A DNA stretch of 52,534 nucleotides from Weizmannia acidilactici (GCF_008974185.1 NZ_BKZP01000022.1:1-52534), one strand, 5' to 3'. Shown: positions 1-10,899, numbered from the stretch's first letter. Notes: generated by a model from the sequence alone, not told the origin. Numbers and translations: made by a program.

Positions 1-183
1 GGCAAGCTCATCCAATGATACCTAGCCTTGTATGAGGTTCGTGTTCCTCAAGAATCGGAGGTTTTGCCGCTCGCTTCCTTCAGATTCCGCATCACTACGG
101 ACACCCTTGCGTTAGGCTATCGCTACTACTGCCTTCGCGATTCGGGACTTTCACCCTATAGAGTGCAGCCATGCCAGGCGCAC
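1..183 (-). mobile_element. Group IIC intron, 5' part (copy 1, cut by window edge)
   Basis: Read on the minus strand, the element begins with GTGCGCCTGGCATGG at 183 and continues through the conserved domain I of the class C group II introns; the 5' sequence closely resembles the Oceanobacillus iheyensis IIC ribozyme. It is nearly identical to the 5' ends of the two complete copies at 28540-29293 and 36231-36984, with one extra T in a T-run near 61-66. It begins two bases after the T-tract of the lysS terminator. The rest of the intron, including any reverse transcriptase, lies outside the window. Confidence 0.88.
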
Positions 184-185
184 CC

Positions 186-227
186 AAAAAAAGCAGCGGA
201 ACCCGGCAAACAGTTCCCGCTGCTTTT
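186..227 (-). terminator. lysS rho-independent terminator
   Basis: On the minus strand a GC-rich stem (arms about 191-202 and 213-225, one bulged base) is followed by a run of seven T. It lies about 130 bases past the lysS stop, and a group IIC intron begins directly after its T-run. Confidence 0.85.
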
Positions 228-353
228 TCGTCTATTTGAAATCTCGGCTTTTGTCATAAGAGCCGGGCAAAAATGCCTCCAACCGCCTTTTCATTCATCT
301 ATTCATGCACGCGCGTTAAAGCCTACAAACTTAAGCAGGGCCAAAGCCGTTTT

Positions 354-1841
<1,488 letters not shown>

Positions 1842-2056
1842 CTAAACATTTTCCTCCAATCGTTAAAAATACACCGGCCAATATTTGCTCAAACTTACGA
1901 AAAAGGAAAGCTGCCCTTCCTTGTATTCTGCCAATCAATGCTTGAATGGTCCGCCGTTCAACATTAGCCATTATAGCCGTATACCTCTATTATTGTACAC
2001 AATCTTTTCCGTTCAGACATCATTAAAAAGGTTTTTCTTTATGTACAAGAGCGAAC

Positions 2057-2092
2057 ATGATAACTGCCAGTGATTCCACTGGCAGTTATCAT
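2057..2092 (-). repeat. Perfect 16-bp inverted repeat behind dusB
   Basis: Two perfectly complementary 16-base arms (2057-2072 and 2077-2092) enclose a 4-base loop and begin three bases after the dusB stop. On the minus strand the stem is not followed by a T-run, so it is not a textbook terminator; it may protect the dusB 3' end or be a processing hairpin. Confidence 0.8.
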
Positions 2093-2094
2093 CC

Positions 2095-3087
2095 TTACAC
2101 TGCTTGTTTTTGTTTTGCTTCCTGCTCTTCCACATAATTGCGTAGGAGGGTGACAAGATCCTCCCTTGTTTCGCACGCATTAATGCCGTTCCGCACTTTG
2201 GCATTGCCTCGCAGGCCTTTTAAATACCATGCAGCATGCTTTCTCATTTCGCGGACTGCGATTTCTTCGTTTTTCAACGCGATCAGGCGGTCGAGGTGCA
2301 AGATGCAGACATCGATTTTTTCGCGGATGGAAGGCTCTCCGATTAATTCGCCGGTTTCCAGGTATTTCACCGTCCGGTAGATCATCCACGGGTTGCCGAG
2401 TGCGGCGCGCCCGATCATGACCCCGTCCACCCCGGTTTCATCGAGCATCCGTTTTGCATCCTGCGGTGTTTTCACATCGCCGTTTCCGATCACAGGGATA
2501 TTTACCGCTTGTTTCACTTCACGGATAATGTCCCAGTTCGCATGCCCTTCATACATCTGCTCACGGGTTCGGCCGTGCAGTGAAACGGCAGATCCGCCTG
2601 CGCGTTCCACAGCCCGGGCATTTTCCACCGCATAAATATGCTTGTCATCCCAGCCCATCCGCATTTTAACCGTGACCGGCTTTTCAACGGCATCGACAAC
2701 CGCTGCCACCATTTCGTAAATTTTGTTCGGGTCAAGCAGCCATTTCGCGCCCGCTTCACACTTAATGACTTTATTGACCGGGCAGCCCATGTTGATATCA
2801 ATGATGTCGGCATTCGTATTTTTATCGACAAATTTGGCTGCTTCGACAAGTGACTCTTTTTCCCCGCCGAAAATCTGCAGGCTCATCGGTTTTTCCCGTT
2901 CGTCAATATACAGCATGTTTAGCGTTTTTTCATTTTTGTAAAGGATCCCTTTATCGCTGATCATTTCGGCGCAAACAAGTCCTGCGCCGAACTCTTTGAC
3001 GGTCAGGCGGAAGGCGGAATTGCAGACGCCGGCCATAGGCGCTAAAACGACAGGGTTTTTCATTTCAATATCGCGGATTTTTAACAT
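2095..3087 (-). CDS. dusB: tRNA-dihydrouridine synthase
   Basis: FMN-dependent enzyme that reduces specific uridines of tRNA to dihydrouridine. The 330-residue protein begins with the FMN-barrel strand motif APMAGV (about 16-21) and has the DINMGCP segment at about 97-103 with the catalytic Cys at about 102, followed by GNGD and IGRAALGNP phosphate-binding motifs. The ATG directly follows the ancestral stop of yazB, and its ribosome site AAAGGAGG lies inside the old yazB coding sequence, so translation was probably coupled. Position between folK/yazB and lysS is the same as in B. subtilis (formerly yacF). Confidence 0.97.
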   Translation of the reverse strand: MLKIRDIEMKNPVVLAPMAGVCNSAFRLTVKEFGAGLVCAEMISDKGILYKNEKTLNMLYIDEREKPMSLQIFGGEKESLVEAAKFVDKNTNADIIDINMGCPVNKVIKCEAGAKWLLDPNKIYEMVAAVVDAVEKPVTVKMRMGWDDKHIYAVENARAVERAGGSAVSLHGRTREQMYEGHANWDIIREVKQAVNIPVIGNGDVKTPQDAKRMLDETGVDGVMIGRAALGNPWMIYRTVKYLETGELIGEPSIREKIDVCILHLDRLIALKNEEIAVREMRKHAAWYLKGLRGNAKVRNGINACETREDLVTLLRNYVEEQEAKQKQAV

Positions 3088-3307
3088 TCATAAACCTCCT
3101 TTTTCATCGCGGATGATTTCATCTATCGGTATATCAAAAAACGGATGAAATTTTTTCCAACAGTGCTTCCGAGGGCCATTCCGTTCTGCTTTCCACTTCC
3201 CCGAGCACAGACACAGAAACACCCATCTTCCTCGCAAAACTTTCCTGTGTAAATCCTTTTAATTTCCGGAAAGCGCGGATACGCCTTCCCCGCTTATCTG
3301 TTTCCAT
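3088..3307 (-). pseudogene. yazB: YazB-like XRE-family DNA-binding protein, frameshifted
   Basis: Small helix-turn-helix protein of unknown role. The intact part (start ATG at 3307) reads METDKRGRRIRAFRKLKG and then a Cro/CI-type HTH with QESFARKMGVSVSVLGEVE. The frame stops at TGA (3136-3134) after a run of six T (complement of 3136-3141). Removing one T restores a tail FDIPIDEIIRDEKGGL that ends exactly one base before the dusB start, giving about 72 residues, close to the 69 of B. subtilis YazB. The first 49 bases overlap folK. It could be a real decay, a sequencing indel, or a +1 frameshift site (UUU UGA resembles the prfB site). Confidence 0.75.
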
Positions 3308-3786
3308 AGCCGGATCCCTTCTCTGTCTATACATGCTTCAAGCAATTTTGCAAAAGGGATTTTTGTAACAGGATGTATGAGCGAGTTGTCCAATTCTGTG
3401 AGTGGAACTAAAACAAATGCCCTTTCATGCATTCTCGGGTGTGGGAGTACAAGTGTCTCTGTTTCCATATTTTCATGATTATACAGCAAAATGTCAAGAT
3501 CGATCGTCCGCGGTCCCCATCGGATTTCCCTTTTTCTTCCCAAAGCTTTTTCAATCCGGAGGCATGCATCAAGCAGTTCGAAAGGCGATAAACCGGTGTT
3601 GATTTTTACCGCCATATTCAAAAATTTTCCTTGATCCGTGTAGCCGACCGGATCGGTTTCATAAATCGATGAAACTTTGCAAACCTTAATTTCCAGGTTG
3701 TTTTCAAGCGCTTTGACCGCATCAAGCAAATAGGAAAAGCGCGGCTCAATATTGGACCCGAGTGCCAAATAAGCAAAATTATCCAT
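3259..3786 (-). CDS. folK: 2-amino-4-hydroxy-6-hydroxymethyldihydropteridine pyrophosphokinase
   Basis: Cytosolic folate enzyme that transfers pyrophosphate from ATP to 6-hydroxymethyl-7,8-dihydropterin, making the substrate of FolP. The 175 residues show the family signature: LALGSNIEPR near the N terminus, SSIYETDPVGYTDQ, the RWGPRTIDLDILLY motif with the two catalytic/metal Asp residues, and LPHPRMHERAFVL. It overlaps folB by 8 bases upstream and yazB by 49 bases downstream, so it sits in a tightly coupled folate operon. Length and motifs leave little doubt. Confidence 0.97.
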   Translation of the reverse strand: MDNFAYLALGSNIEPRFSYLLDAVKALENNLEIKVCKVSSIYETDPVGYTDQGKFLNMAVKINTGLSPFELLDACLRIEKALGRKREIRWGPRTIDLDILLYNHENMETETLVLPHPRMHERAFVLVPLTELDNSLIHPVTKIPFAKLLEACIDREGIRLWKQISGEGVSALSGN

Positions 3787-4147
3787 TGTCTCTTCTCCTC
3801 GTAATTTCTACCGCAACAGATTGGTAATGGCCGGGGATAGGGGGATCCGGTTTGGTCACTTTTACCGTTACTTCCAAGATTTTATCAAATGAAGCAAGGA
3901 TTGACCCGGCCAATTTTTCCGCTACGGCCTCAAGCAAACGGTAAGGGCGCCCTTCTACGATCGTTTTAGCCAGATTGTATACATCCGCATAACTGACCGT
4001 TTCTTCCAACCGGTCTGTCAATCCCGCCTGCTTTAAATCCAAATAAAGGGTCAGCGATACGCGGAAACGCTGGCCCAGTTTTGCCTCTTCCGGAAACACA
4101 CCGTGATAGCCGTAAAACTCCATTTCATTAATAAGAATCTTGTCCAT
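3779..4147 (-). CDS. folB: Dihydroneopterin aldolase
   Basis: Converts dihydroneopterin to 6-hydroxymethyl-dihydropterin plus glycolaldehyde in folate synthesis. The 122-residue protein starting at MDKILINEMEFYGYHGVFPEE matches the family, including the conserved YGYHGV segment, the TVSYADVYN motif and VKVTKPDPPIPG near the C terminus. A longer in-frame start exists 27 bases upstream, but the ATG at 4147 fits the family start and overlaps the end of folP by 20 bases. It sits between folP and folK, whose products act directly after it. Confidence 0.96.
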   Translation of the reverse strand: MDKILINEMEFYGYHGVFPEEAKLGQRFRVSLTLYLDLKQAGLTDRLEETVSYADVYNLAKTIVEGRPYRLLEAVAEKLAGSILASFDKILEVTVKVTKPDPPIPGHYQSVAVEITRRRDNG

Positions 4148-4961
4148 CCGGTTTCCCCTTTCCAACAAGCGCATCCATTATTTTCACCATTCTGCTGACC
4201 GGCTTTACGTCATGGACGCGCACCATATGGCAGCCTTTTGTAATCCCATAGCAGCAAACCGCCCCCGTGCCCTCCATTCTCTCATCGACCGGCAGTCCGA
4301 GCACATGGCCGATCATCCGCTTTCTCGATGCGGCAAGCAAAACCGGGTAACCGAGGGCAACAAGCTTATCCAAGTTTTGCATCATTTCGAGGTCTTCCAT
4401 AAACCCTTTTGCAAAACCAATACCCGGATCCAAGATAATTTGGTCATCTTCCACACCGGCTTTTTTTGCAATATTAATGCTTTCATAAAGATCATACAGG
4501 CAGTCGCGCATAAAATTTTCGTAATACGCATTTTCCCGGTTATGCATTAAAATGATCGGAACGCGATGCTTTGCAGCAACAGCTGCGATTTCCGGATCCC
4601 GCTTTGCGCCCCATACATCGTTGATGATATGCGCCCCTGCTTGAACCGCTTCATCTGCCGTTTTCGCTTTATACGTATCTACGGAAATCGGAACTTGTAT
4701 GTTTCCCGAGACCGCCTGAATCACCGGCAAAATCCTTTCCAGTTCTTCTTCTGCGGAAATGGGTTTATGCCCCGGCCTTGTCGATTCGCCGCCGATATCG
4801 AGCAGATCGGCACCGTCTTCCACCATTTGGTATGCATGTTTTACTGCCTCGTCTGTATGAAAAAAATTCCCCCCGTCGGAAAAAGAGTCCGGCGTGACAT
4901 TTAAAATGCCCATCACATATGTTTTTTTCGAAAAATCGAGCTCGAACCGGCCACACTTCAA
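4128..4961 (-). CDS. folP: Dihydropteroate synthase
   Basis: Joins the pterin pyrophosphate made by FolK with p-aminobenzoate to give dihydropteroate; the target of sulfonamides (B. subtilis name sul). The TIM-barrel protein of 277 residues shows MGILNVTPDSFSDGG, DIGGESTRPG and the LDPGIGFAK and AASRKRMIG loops. Translation appears to begin at TTG with GGGGAG eight bases upstream. In B. subtilis pabB-pabA-pabC come directly before this gene; here cysK is next instead, so the p-aminobenzoate genes must be elsewhere or lost. Confidence 0.97.
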   Translation of the reverse strand: MKCGRFELDFSKKTYVMGILNVTPDSFSDGGNFFHTDEAVKHAYQMVEDGADLLDIGGESTRPGHKPISAEEELERILPVIQAVSGNIQVPISVDTYKAKTADEAVQAGAHIINDVWGAKRDPEIAAVAAKHRVPIILMHNRENAYYENFMRDCLYDLYESINIAKKAGVEDDQIILDPGIGFAKGFMEDLEMMQNLDKLVALGYPVLLAASRKRMIGHVLGLPVDERMEGTGAVCCYGITKGCHMVRVHDVKPVSRMVKIMDALVGKGKPDGQDSY

Positions 4962-5047
4962 TTTTTATTCTCCCCTTTTTCTTTCATTTCAATAAATATA
5001 GTCTATCATAATTCCGTTCCACGTATAAAACATCCGTATTTTTACAG

Positions 5048-5092
5048 GTAAAAAAGAAAACCCGCAGAGAATTTTCCTCCACGGGGTTTGGA
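5048..5092 (-). terminator. cysK rho-independent terminator
   Basis: Minus-strand stem with AAACCCCGTGGAGG and a matching downstream arm ending in GCGGGTTT, followed by TTCTTTTTT, directly behind the cysK stop. It separates cysK from folP. Confidence 0.8.
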
Positions 5093-5100
5093 TCCGCTGC

Positions 5101-6027
5101 TTAATCTTCAAACTGGTAAAGCGGTGTGCTCAGGTAACGTTCGCCGGTATCCGGAACAACGGCAAGCACTTTCTTGCCTTTTCCGAGTTTTTTCGCAACC
5201 TCGAGGGCCGCGAAAATGGCCGCACCGGATGAAATGCCGCCAAGCACGCCTTCTTCTTTTGCCGCTTTTCTTGCAGCTTCAAAAGCTTCTTCTGTTTTGA
5301 CGCGGATGATTTCATCATAAATGTTTTTATCCAGCGTCTCAGGGACAAAGTTGGTGCCGATGCCCTGGATTTTATGCGGACCCGGTTTGCCTTCGGACAG
5401 GAGCGGTGAATCGTCCGGTTCTACCGCATAAATTTTGATATCCGGGTAAGCTTCACGCAATGCCTGGCCAGCACCTGTAATCGTTCCGCCGGTACCGACG
5501 CCGGCAACAAATGCGTCAAGCTGGTCTCCCATTTGTTCGATGATTTCTTTCCCCGTTGTCAAACGGTGGATTTCCGGGTTGGCCGGGTTTTGGAATTGCT
5601 GCGGCATGAAGTAGCCATTTTCTTTTACAAGCTGTTCGGCTTTATTGACAGCGCCTTTAATGCCTTCTGAACCAGGGGTCAATACAAGTTTTGCCCCGTA
5701 TGCGCGAAGCAGGCTGCGGCGTTCGAGGCTCATCGTTTCAGGCATGACAATGACAGCTTTGTACCCCTTTGCAGCCGCAATCATTGCAAGCCCAATCCCT
5801 GTGTTTCCGCTTGTCGGCTCGACAATCGTATCGCCCGGTTTTAAGCGGCCTTTTTTCTCTGCATCTTCAATCATGGCAAGCGCAATACGGTCTTTTACGC
5901 TGCTGGCGGGATTGAAATACTCCAATTTTAAATACACTTCTGCAGAATTTTCGTCTGTTAAGCGGTTTACTTTTACGACCGGTGTTTTGCCGACCAATTC
6001 GGCAACCGAATTTGCAAAATGTGCCAA
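5101..6027 (-). CDS. cysK: Cysteine synthase (O-acetylserine sulfhydrylase)
   Basis: PLP enzyme that makes cysteine from O-acetylserine and sulfide. Visible motifs are NPASSVKDR with the PLP lysine at about residue 45, PTSGNTG (phosphate and substrate loop) and [14 protein letters not shown] start at 6036 would overlap the ribosome site GAGGTGG; the TTG at 6027 lies at proper spacing and gives 308 residues, the length of B. subtilis CysK, so I chose it. A sigma-A promoter and a CymR-like box lie upstream and a terminator downstream, so it is a single-gene unit. The usual neighbour yacD is absent. Confidence 0.97.
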   Translation of the reverse strand: MAHFANSVAELVGKTPVVKVNRLTDENSAEVYLKLEYFNPASSVKDRIALAMIEDAEKKGRLKPGDTIVEPTSGNTGIGLAMIAAAKGYKAVIVMPETMSLERRSLLRAYGAKLVLTPGSEGIKGAVNKAEQLVKENGYFMPQQFQNPANPEIHRLTTGKEIIEQMGDQLDAFVAGVGTGGTITGAGQALREAYPDIKIYAVEPDDSPLLSEGKPGPHKIQGIGTNFVPETLDKNIYDEIIRVKTEEAFEAARKAAKEEGVLGGISSGAAIFAALEVAKKLGKGKKVLAVVPDTGERYLSTPLYQFED

Positions 6028-6040
6028 GACATCCACCTCA

Positions 6041-6065
6041 TATTCCGAGTATTTTTATTGGTTTA
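6041..6065 (-). promoter_or_regulatory. CymR-like operator upstream of cysK
   Basis: On the minus strand a 25-base site begins TAAACC and ends CGGAATA, with A/T-rich filler. This fits the described CymR box (TAA...CGGAATTA), through which CymR together with CysK represses cysteine genes in Bacillus. It lies just downstream of the -10 of the cysK promoter, a position suited to repression. Confidence 0.6.
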
Positions 6066-6073
6066 ATATTTAA

Positions 6074-6102
6074 AAAATAACATCATTTTGCCAGGTTGTC
6101 AA
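6074..6102 (-). promoter_or_regulatory. Sigma-A promoter of cysK
   Basis: On the minus strand TTGACA (complement of 6097-6102), a 17-base spacer, and TATTTT (complement of 6074-6079). The -35 is a perfect match and the -10 has four of six bases; the start codon lies about 50 bases downstream. Confidence 0.7.
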
Positions 6103-6181
6103 CTGGAATGCCTTGCTTCTCTATGACAAAATTCCTAAAAAGGATGGGCCGCCCTTGGGCAAAGTGTTTCCACTTTTCTTA

Positions 6182-7063
6182 TTACCCCTTTGCTTCTTCC
6201 AGCAGTTTTTCCAAATCTTCGCGGGTGAAGTGGTATTTTTCCCGACAGAAATGGCAGACGGCTTCAGCCTGCCCGTCTTCTTCAATCATTTCCCGGATTT
6301 CTTTTTTCCCGAGGCTGATCATGGCGGATGCAAATTTTTCTTTTGAGCAGGTGCATTCAAAACGGACCGGCATTTTGTCCAATACCTGTACATTTCCTTT
6401 GCCGAGGAGGCTTTCTAAAATTTCTTCCGGTGTTAATCCCTTCCGGATCAGCTCGGAAATCGGGGCTGTATTGGCAATCTTGTTTTCAATGGCCGTAATG
6501 ATTTCCTCCCCTGTTCCCGGCATAAGCTGAATGATAAAACCGCCCGACGCCAAAATCGTGTTGTCCGGATTGACAAGCACCCCCACGCCAACCGCGGAAG
6601 GCACTTGCTCCGAAGCGGCAAAGTAGTAGGTAAAATCTTCGCCAAGCTCTCCGGAAACAAGCGGAACCTGGCCAGAGAAATGTTCACGCAACCCGAGGTC
6701 TTTTACAACCGTCAGGGTTCCGTCCGTTCCGACCGCGCGCCGGACATCGAGCTTTCCTTTTTCATTTACATCAAAATGGGTTTGCGGATTCGTGACATAC
6801 CCGCGGACTTCACCGTGCGCATTTGCATCCACGAGGATTACACCGATCGGGCCGCCGCCTTCCACCTTAATTGTAATTTTCTCGTCGCCTTTGAGCATTG
6901 CCCCCATCATGGCGCCTGCCGTCAATGTCCTTCCCAATGCGGCCGATGCCGTCGGCCACGTATAATGCCTGCGTTGCGCCTCGCCAACCGTTTGTGTCGT
7001 ATCCGCTGCGTATGCGCGCACTTGCCCGTCATATGCCAAAGCTTTGATTAAGTAATCCGTCAA
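6182..7063 (-). CDS. hslO: Hsp33 redox-regulated chaperone
   Basis: Cytosolic holdase that is switched on by oxidation of a zinc centre. The 293-residue protein has the N-terminal Hsp33 domain ([19 protein letters not shown] at the start) and, near the C terminus, the four zinc cysteines as CTC and, about 30 residues on, CHFC. It starts at TTG with AAAGGAGG eight bases upstream and lies 14 bases behind coaX, so the two are probably one transcript. Same order as B. subtilis coaX-hslO (yacB-yacC). Confidence 0.97.
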   Translation of the reverse strand: MTDYLIKALAYDGQVRAYAADTTQTVGEAQRRHYTWPTASAALGRTLTAGAMMGAMLKGDEKITIKVEGGGPIGVILVDANAHGEVRGYVTNPQTHFDVNEKGKLDVRRAVGTDGTLTVVKDLGLREHFSGQVPLVSGELGEDFTYYFAASEQVPSAVGVGVLVNPDNTILASGGFIIQLMPGTGEEIITAIENKIANTAPISELIRKGLTPEEILESLLGKGNVQVLDKMPVRFECTCSKEKFASAMISLGKKEIREMIEEDGQAEAVCHFCREKYHFTREDLEKLLEEAKG

Positions 7064-7077
7064 CAGAAAATCCTCCT

Positions 7078-7848
7078 TTAATACTGCACGTTCCGTTTGT
7101 AGATCAGGTATAGACCTTTTAAAGTTAAAAACTGGTCTACAATATCGATGCTATTCGATTCTTTTGCAATCAGGGGCGCATGCCCGCCGGTTGCAATTAC
7201 AATCGGGTCTTTCTTACTTTTTGCTTTCATCCGGGAGACGATACCTTCAACCTGTCCCACATAGCCGAAAACAATCCCCGCCTGCATGGCTGAGACGGTG
7301 TTACGGCCGATAATATCATCCGGGCTCGCAATTTCAATCCGCGGCAATTTGGCAGCCCTGGAATACAGCGCCTCCGCGGAAATGCCGATGCCGGGCGCAA
7401 TCGCTCCCCCCATGTACTGCTTGTCCTCATTAATATAACAATAAGTGGTTGCGGTCCCGAAATCCACAATAATCAACGGGCTTCCGTACTCATGGATGCC
7501 CGCCACCGCATTGACAATCCGGTCTGCGCCGACTTCACGCGGATTGTCGTACTTAATGTCGAGCCCCGTTTTAATCCCCGGACCAACAATAAGCGGAGAC
7601 ACGTGAAAATATTTGCTGCACATTCTTTCCAATGCATACATGATCGGCGGCACAACGGATGAAATGATGATCCCGGTGATATCTTTGAAATCAATGCCGA
7701 CATGGTTAAATAATGCTTTCAGCGACATGCCGTATTCATCATCCGTTTTGTCACGTACCGTTTGAATGCGCCAATGGTATTTTAATTCGTCTTTATCATA
7801 TACACCTAGTACAATGTTTGTATTCCCGACATCGATCACAAGTAACAT
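7078..7848 (-). CDS. coaX: Type III pantothenate kinase
   Basis: First step of coenzyme A synthesis: ATP-dependent phosphorylation of pantothenate. The ASKHA-fold protein of 256 residues begins with [17 protein letters not shown] (ATP phosphate loop, catalytic Asp at residue 6) and has [11 protein letters not shown] and [13 protein letters not shown] plus [11 protein letters not shown]. Type III enzymes differ from CoaA and are typical for Bacillus. It is followed closely by hslO; ftsH lies upstream across a 316-base gap that holds the ftsH terminator. Confidence 0.97.
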   Translation of the reverse strand: MLLVIDVGNTNIVLGVYDKDELKYHWRIQTVRDKTDDEYGMSLKALFNHVGIDFKDITGIIISSVVPPIMYALERMCSKYFHVSPLIVGPGIKTGLDIKYDNPREVGADRIVNAVAGIHEYGSPLIIVDFGTATTYCYINEDKQYMGGAIAPGIGISAEALYSRAAKLPRIEIASPDDIIGRNTVSAMQAGIVFGYVGQVEGIVSRMKAKSKKDPIVIATGGHAPLIAKESNSIDIVDQFLTLKGLYLIYKRNVQY

Positions 7849-8164
7849 ATGCTCACCACTTTATTTATCTATATTCGATTACGCAACCATCATACCATAA
7901 TCTTTGTTCTACAGAGAATGCTTTCATGGCCATGTTGGAAAGCCCGACCCCAAAAAAGATGTACGAAAGAAACAGCCCATTACCGAAAAAACAGAGAATT
8001 TGCGCCCTAAATGCTTCTTTGATGAGTCATGTCAAATTGGAAGGTTTCCTGCAGAACAGGAACCCAGAAATAGTGGCGCATGCCGGAATTCAACAAAAAT
8101 TTTAACAATCCTTCAAAAAAAGCACCGCCAATTTTTTAGACGGTGCTTTTTTGCGCTTCATGGA
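7849..8164. other. Intergenic gap between ftsH and coaX
   Basis: A gap of 316 bases. It holds the ftsH terminator at its right end (8117-8153). In the remainder I see no credible gene, tRNA or repeat; the open frames on the plus strand across it lack a usable ribosome site and run into ftsH antisense. A coaX promoter is expected here but no box pair stood out. Confidence 0.6.
8117..8153 (-). terminator. ftsH rho-independent terminator
   Basis: Strong stem with AAAAAAGCACCGTC and GGCGGTGCTTTTTT arms and a loop of A residues on the minus strand. It starts 12 bases beyond the ftsH stop. Runs of T/A flank both sides, so it could work in both directions. Confidence 0.88.
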
Positions 8165-10177
8165 TCACACTTGATCTTCATCATCTGTTGGTTTTGTTGG
8201 CCCGAACTTTTCAGGTCGCCTTTCGAGCGGCATTCCGGAATCAAGGTTGCTTCCGGCGTCCGGGTCGACTTCGTTCACCCTATCCTGCTTCGGCTGCAGT
8301 TTGACACGCGGCTCTGTCCCCCCGATTTCAGTCGGATCCTGGTTGGAGACAGGTTTATCCGGCAATGTGCCGTGCTCAAACAAATGTTTGATTTGTTTTG
8401 CATCCAGCGTTTCAACTTCCAACAGTGTTTTTGCGATCAATTCCAGCTTATCCCGGTGCTCCAGTAAAATTTGCTTTGCACGTTCATAGCACAATTTCAT
8501 GATATTTTGAATTTCGATATCAATTTCATATGCGATTTTATCGGAATAATTTTGGTCGTTATTGATGTCTCTGCCCAAAAATACCTGGCCTTGCGATGAA
8601 CCGAACTGCATCGGCCCGAGTTTTTCGCTCATCCCGAATTCCGTTACCATCCGCCTGGCAATATTAGTGGCGCGTTCAAAGTCATTGGAAGCTCCTGTCG
8701 ACACTTCGCCGAACGTAATCTCTTCGGAAACGCGGCCGCCAAGCAACCCGGTAATCTTATCGAGCAGTTCCGGCTTTGTCATAAAGTAACGGTCTTCTTT
8801 CGGAACCATCATCGCATATCCGCCGGCCTGGCCGCGCGGAACGATCGTAACCTTCTGGACGATTTCTGCTTCATCCAGCACAAGCCCGATAATCGTATGC
8901 CCGCTTTCATGGTATGCAACAATATTGCGTTCTTTTTCGGAAATGACGCGGCTTTTTTTAGCCGGTCCGGCAATGACACGGTCTGTCGCTTCATCGATAT
9001 CATGCATGTCAATTTTTTTCTTGGAAGCCCGCGCTGCAATCAGCGCCGCTTCATTGAGCAAGTTCTCCAAGTCGGCTCCCGAGAAGCCCGGCGTTCGTTG
9101 GGCAATGGCTTTTAAATCGACAGAAGGGTCGAGCGGCTTATTGCGCGCATGGACGCGGAGCACTGCTTCCCGGCCGTTGACATCCGGGCGGTCGACGGTA
9201 ATCTGTCTGTCAAAACGGCCCGGCCGCAGCAACGCAGGGTCGAGAATATCCGGACGGTTCGTTGCCGCAATAATGATAATCCCTTCATTGGCGCTGAAAC
9301 CGTCCATTTCAACGAGCAATTGGTTTAACGTTTGTTCGCGTTCATCATGGCCGCCGCCAAGTCCGGCTCCGCGCTGACGACCGACTGCGTCGATTTCATC
9401 AATAAAGATGATACAAGGCGCGTTCTTTTTCGCATTTTCAAACAAATCACGGACACGGCTTGCACCAACACCGACAAACATTTCGACAAAATCAGAACCG
9501 CTGATGGAGAAGAAAGGAACTCCTGCTTCACCGGCAACTGCCCTTGCCAGCAATGTTTTACCGGTACCCGGAGGCCCGACGAGCAGTACGCCTTTCGGGA
9601 TGCGGGCGCCCAATTCCGAGAACTTGCGGGGATCTTTTAAGAACTCGACCACTTCGACAAGTTCCTGCTTTTCTTCGTCCGCCCCGGCGACGTCGCGGAA
9701 ACGGACTTTCTTTTTATCATCAGAGTAAAGCCTTGCTTTGCTCTTCCCGAAATTCATGACACGGCCCCCGCCGCCCTGTGCCTGGTTCATCAGGAAGAAG
9801 AATAGAATAAAGATGATCACGAACGGGATAATGGATGTCAGGAATGATACCCACCCATTCGTTTCTTTTGCCGGCAGGACATCCACTTTAACATTTTTGT
9901 CCGCCGCCGCTTTATCGATCCGGTTGAGCATGGCCTGGTCATCCATAACATAAGTGACAAACTGTTTATTATTATCCAGCTGGCCCCGGACCTCATAAAC
10001 GCCCCTTGAAGGCTGCGTGGTAAAGCTCTTTACACTGCCATTATCCAAATAAGAAACAAATTGATCATATGAAATGGTTTCCGTCGTTTCGCTGCTATTA
10101 TTGAAATAACTTACGATCCCAATCAGGACGAGAAATAATAATACATAGAAGATTGTATTTCTAAAGATCCGATTCAT
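8165..10177 (-). CDS. ftsH: ATP-dependent zinc metalloprotease FtsH
   Basis: Membrane-anchored AAA+ protease that removes misfolded membrane proteins and regulatory proteins (for example Spo0E in B. subtilis). In its 670 residues: a first membrane helix at about 7-25, an extracytoplasmic domain, a second helix at about 111-131, Walker A GPPGTGKT at 201-208, Walker B IIFIDE at 257-262, the second region of homology around 306-323, and the zinc site HESGH at 423-427. The acidic, Pro-rich tail (about 610-670) is longer in B. subtilis-type FtsH too. ATG start with GGAGGAGG; it follows hpt and is likely transcribed separately as well. Confidence 0.98.
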   Translation of the reverse strand: MNRIFRNTIFYVLLFLVLIGIVSYFNNSSETTETISYDQFVSYLDNGSVKSFTTQPSRGVYEVRGQLDNNKQFVTYVMDDQAMLNRIDKAAADKNVKVDVLPAKETNGWVSFLTSIIPFVIIFILFFFLMNQAQGGGGRVMNFGKSKARLYSDDKKKVRFRDVAGADEEKQELVEVVEFLKDPRKFSELGARIPKGVLLVGPPGTGKTLLARAVAGEAGVPFFSISGSDFVEMFVGVGASRVRDLFENAKKNAPCIIFIDEIDAVGRQRGAGLGGGHDEREQTLNQLLVEMDGFSANEGIIIIAATNRPDILDPALLRPGRFDRQITVDRPDVNGREAVLRVHARNKPLDPSVDLKAIAQRTPGFSGADLENLLNEAALIAARASKKKIDMHDIDEATDRVIAGPAKKSRVISEKERNIVAYHESGHTIIGLVLDEAEIVQKVTIVPRGQAGGYAMMVPKEDRYFMTKPELLDKITGLLGGRVSEEITFGEVSTGASNDFERATNIARRMVTEFGMSEKLGPMQFGSSQGQVFLGRDINNDQNYSDKIAYEIDIEIQNIMKLCYERAKQILLEHRDKLELIAKTLLEVETLDAKQIKHLFEHGTLPDKPVSNQDPTEIGGTEPRVKLQPKQDRVNEVDPDAGSNLDSGMPLERRPEKFGPTKPTDDEDQV

Positions 10178-10215
10178 TCCTTACCTCCTCCCACGGTCTT
10201 AAAAAACTATATTCA

Positions 10216-10245
10216 ATAGTACTATAGTAATTTTTAATTTAACAA
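10216..10245 (-). promoter_or_regulatory. Putative ftsH promoter
   Basis: Minus strand TTGTTA (complement of 10240-10245), 18-base spacer, TACTAT (complement of 10216-10221), about 40 bases ahead of the ftsH start. Both boxes are near-consensus for sigma-A; AT-rich surroundings make chance matches possible. Confidence 0.4.
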
Positions 10246-10350
10246 CCTTTTGCACCTGTTTTCATATTTTTATCAACGACCGTTTTCTTTTTCGCTTTCC
10301 ATACATATAGCCTTAATCTTCCGTTTTCGTCCGGTTTTTTTGGGAAAAGA

Positions 10351-10899
10351 TTACTCTTCCTGATGGGTATAAACGGAAGGCTTCAGGACGCCGATGTAAG
10401 GAAGGTTGCGGTACTTTTCCGCGTAATCGAGGCCGTAACCGACGACGAATTCGTCCGGAACGTTAAAGCCGACGTAATCCGCCTGGATATCTGCTTTACG
10501 TCCGGATGGTTTGTCGAGCAATGTCACAATTTTAATGGATTTCGCTTTCCGGTAACGGAACAATTCAACAAGATAGCTGAGCGTCATCCCGCTGTCAATG
10601 ATATCTTCTATGATGAGGATGTCGCGGCCTTCAACCGACGTGTCCAAATCTTTTATAATTTTGACTTCCCCGGATGAAACAGTTGAATTACCATAACTGG
10701 ATACATCCATAAAATCCATTTCCAAATATGTATCAATATGCTTGACAAGATCGGCCATAAACAGCATGGCCCCTTTCAATACCCCGATTGCAAGCGGAAA
10801 CCTACCATCATATTCTTTCGTCAGCTGCTCGCCCAATTCCTTTACTTTTTGCTGGACTTCCTCTTCTGTAATTAATATTTTTTCAATATCCTGGTTCAT
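10351..10899 (-). CDS. hpt: Hypoxanthine-guanine phosphoribosyltransferase
   Basis: Purine salvage enzyme that makes IMP or GMP from hypoxanthine or guanine and PRPP. The 182-residue protein starting [16 protein letters not shown] has the PRPP-binding loop [13 protein letters not shown] and the DFMDVSSYG segment, both typical. A longer frame upstream exists, but the ATG at 10899 is preceded by a GGGGG ribosome site and gives the family length (180 in B. subtilis). The start lies inside the last 17 bases of tilS, implying coupled translation. In B. subtilis HprT also works with TilS at the ftsH promoter. Confidence 0.97.
   Translation of the reverse strand: MNQDIEKILITEEEVQQKVKELGEQLTKEYDGRFPLAIGVLKGAMLFMADLVKHIDTYLEMDFMDVSSYGNSTVSSGEVKIIKDLDTSVEGRDILIIEDIIDSGMTLSYLVELFRYRKAKSIKIVTLLDKPSGRKADIQADYVGFNVPDEFVVGYGLDYAEKYRNLPYIGVLKPSVYTHQEE

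Noticed and set aside
2013-2204. Minus-strand frame of 63 codons at the end of dusB
   Set aside because: Mostly shadow of dusB, and it reads through the perfect hairpin at 2057-2092.
7904-8467. Plus-strand frame of 187 codons over the ftsH terminator
   Set aside because: Passes through a strong terminator hairpin and lies antisense to ftsH.
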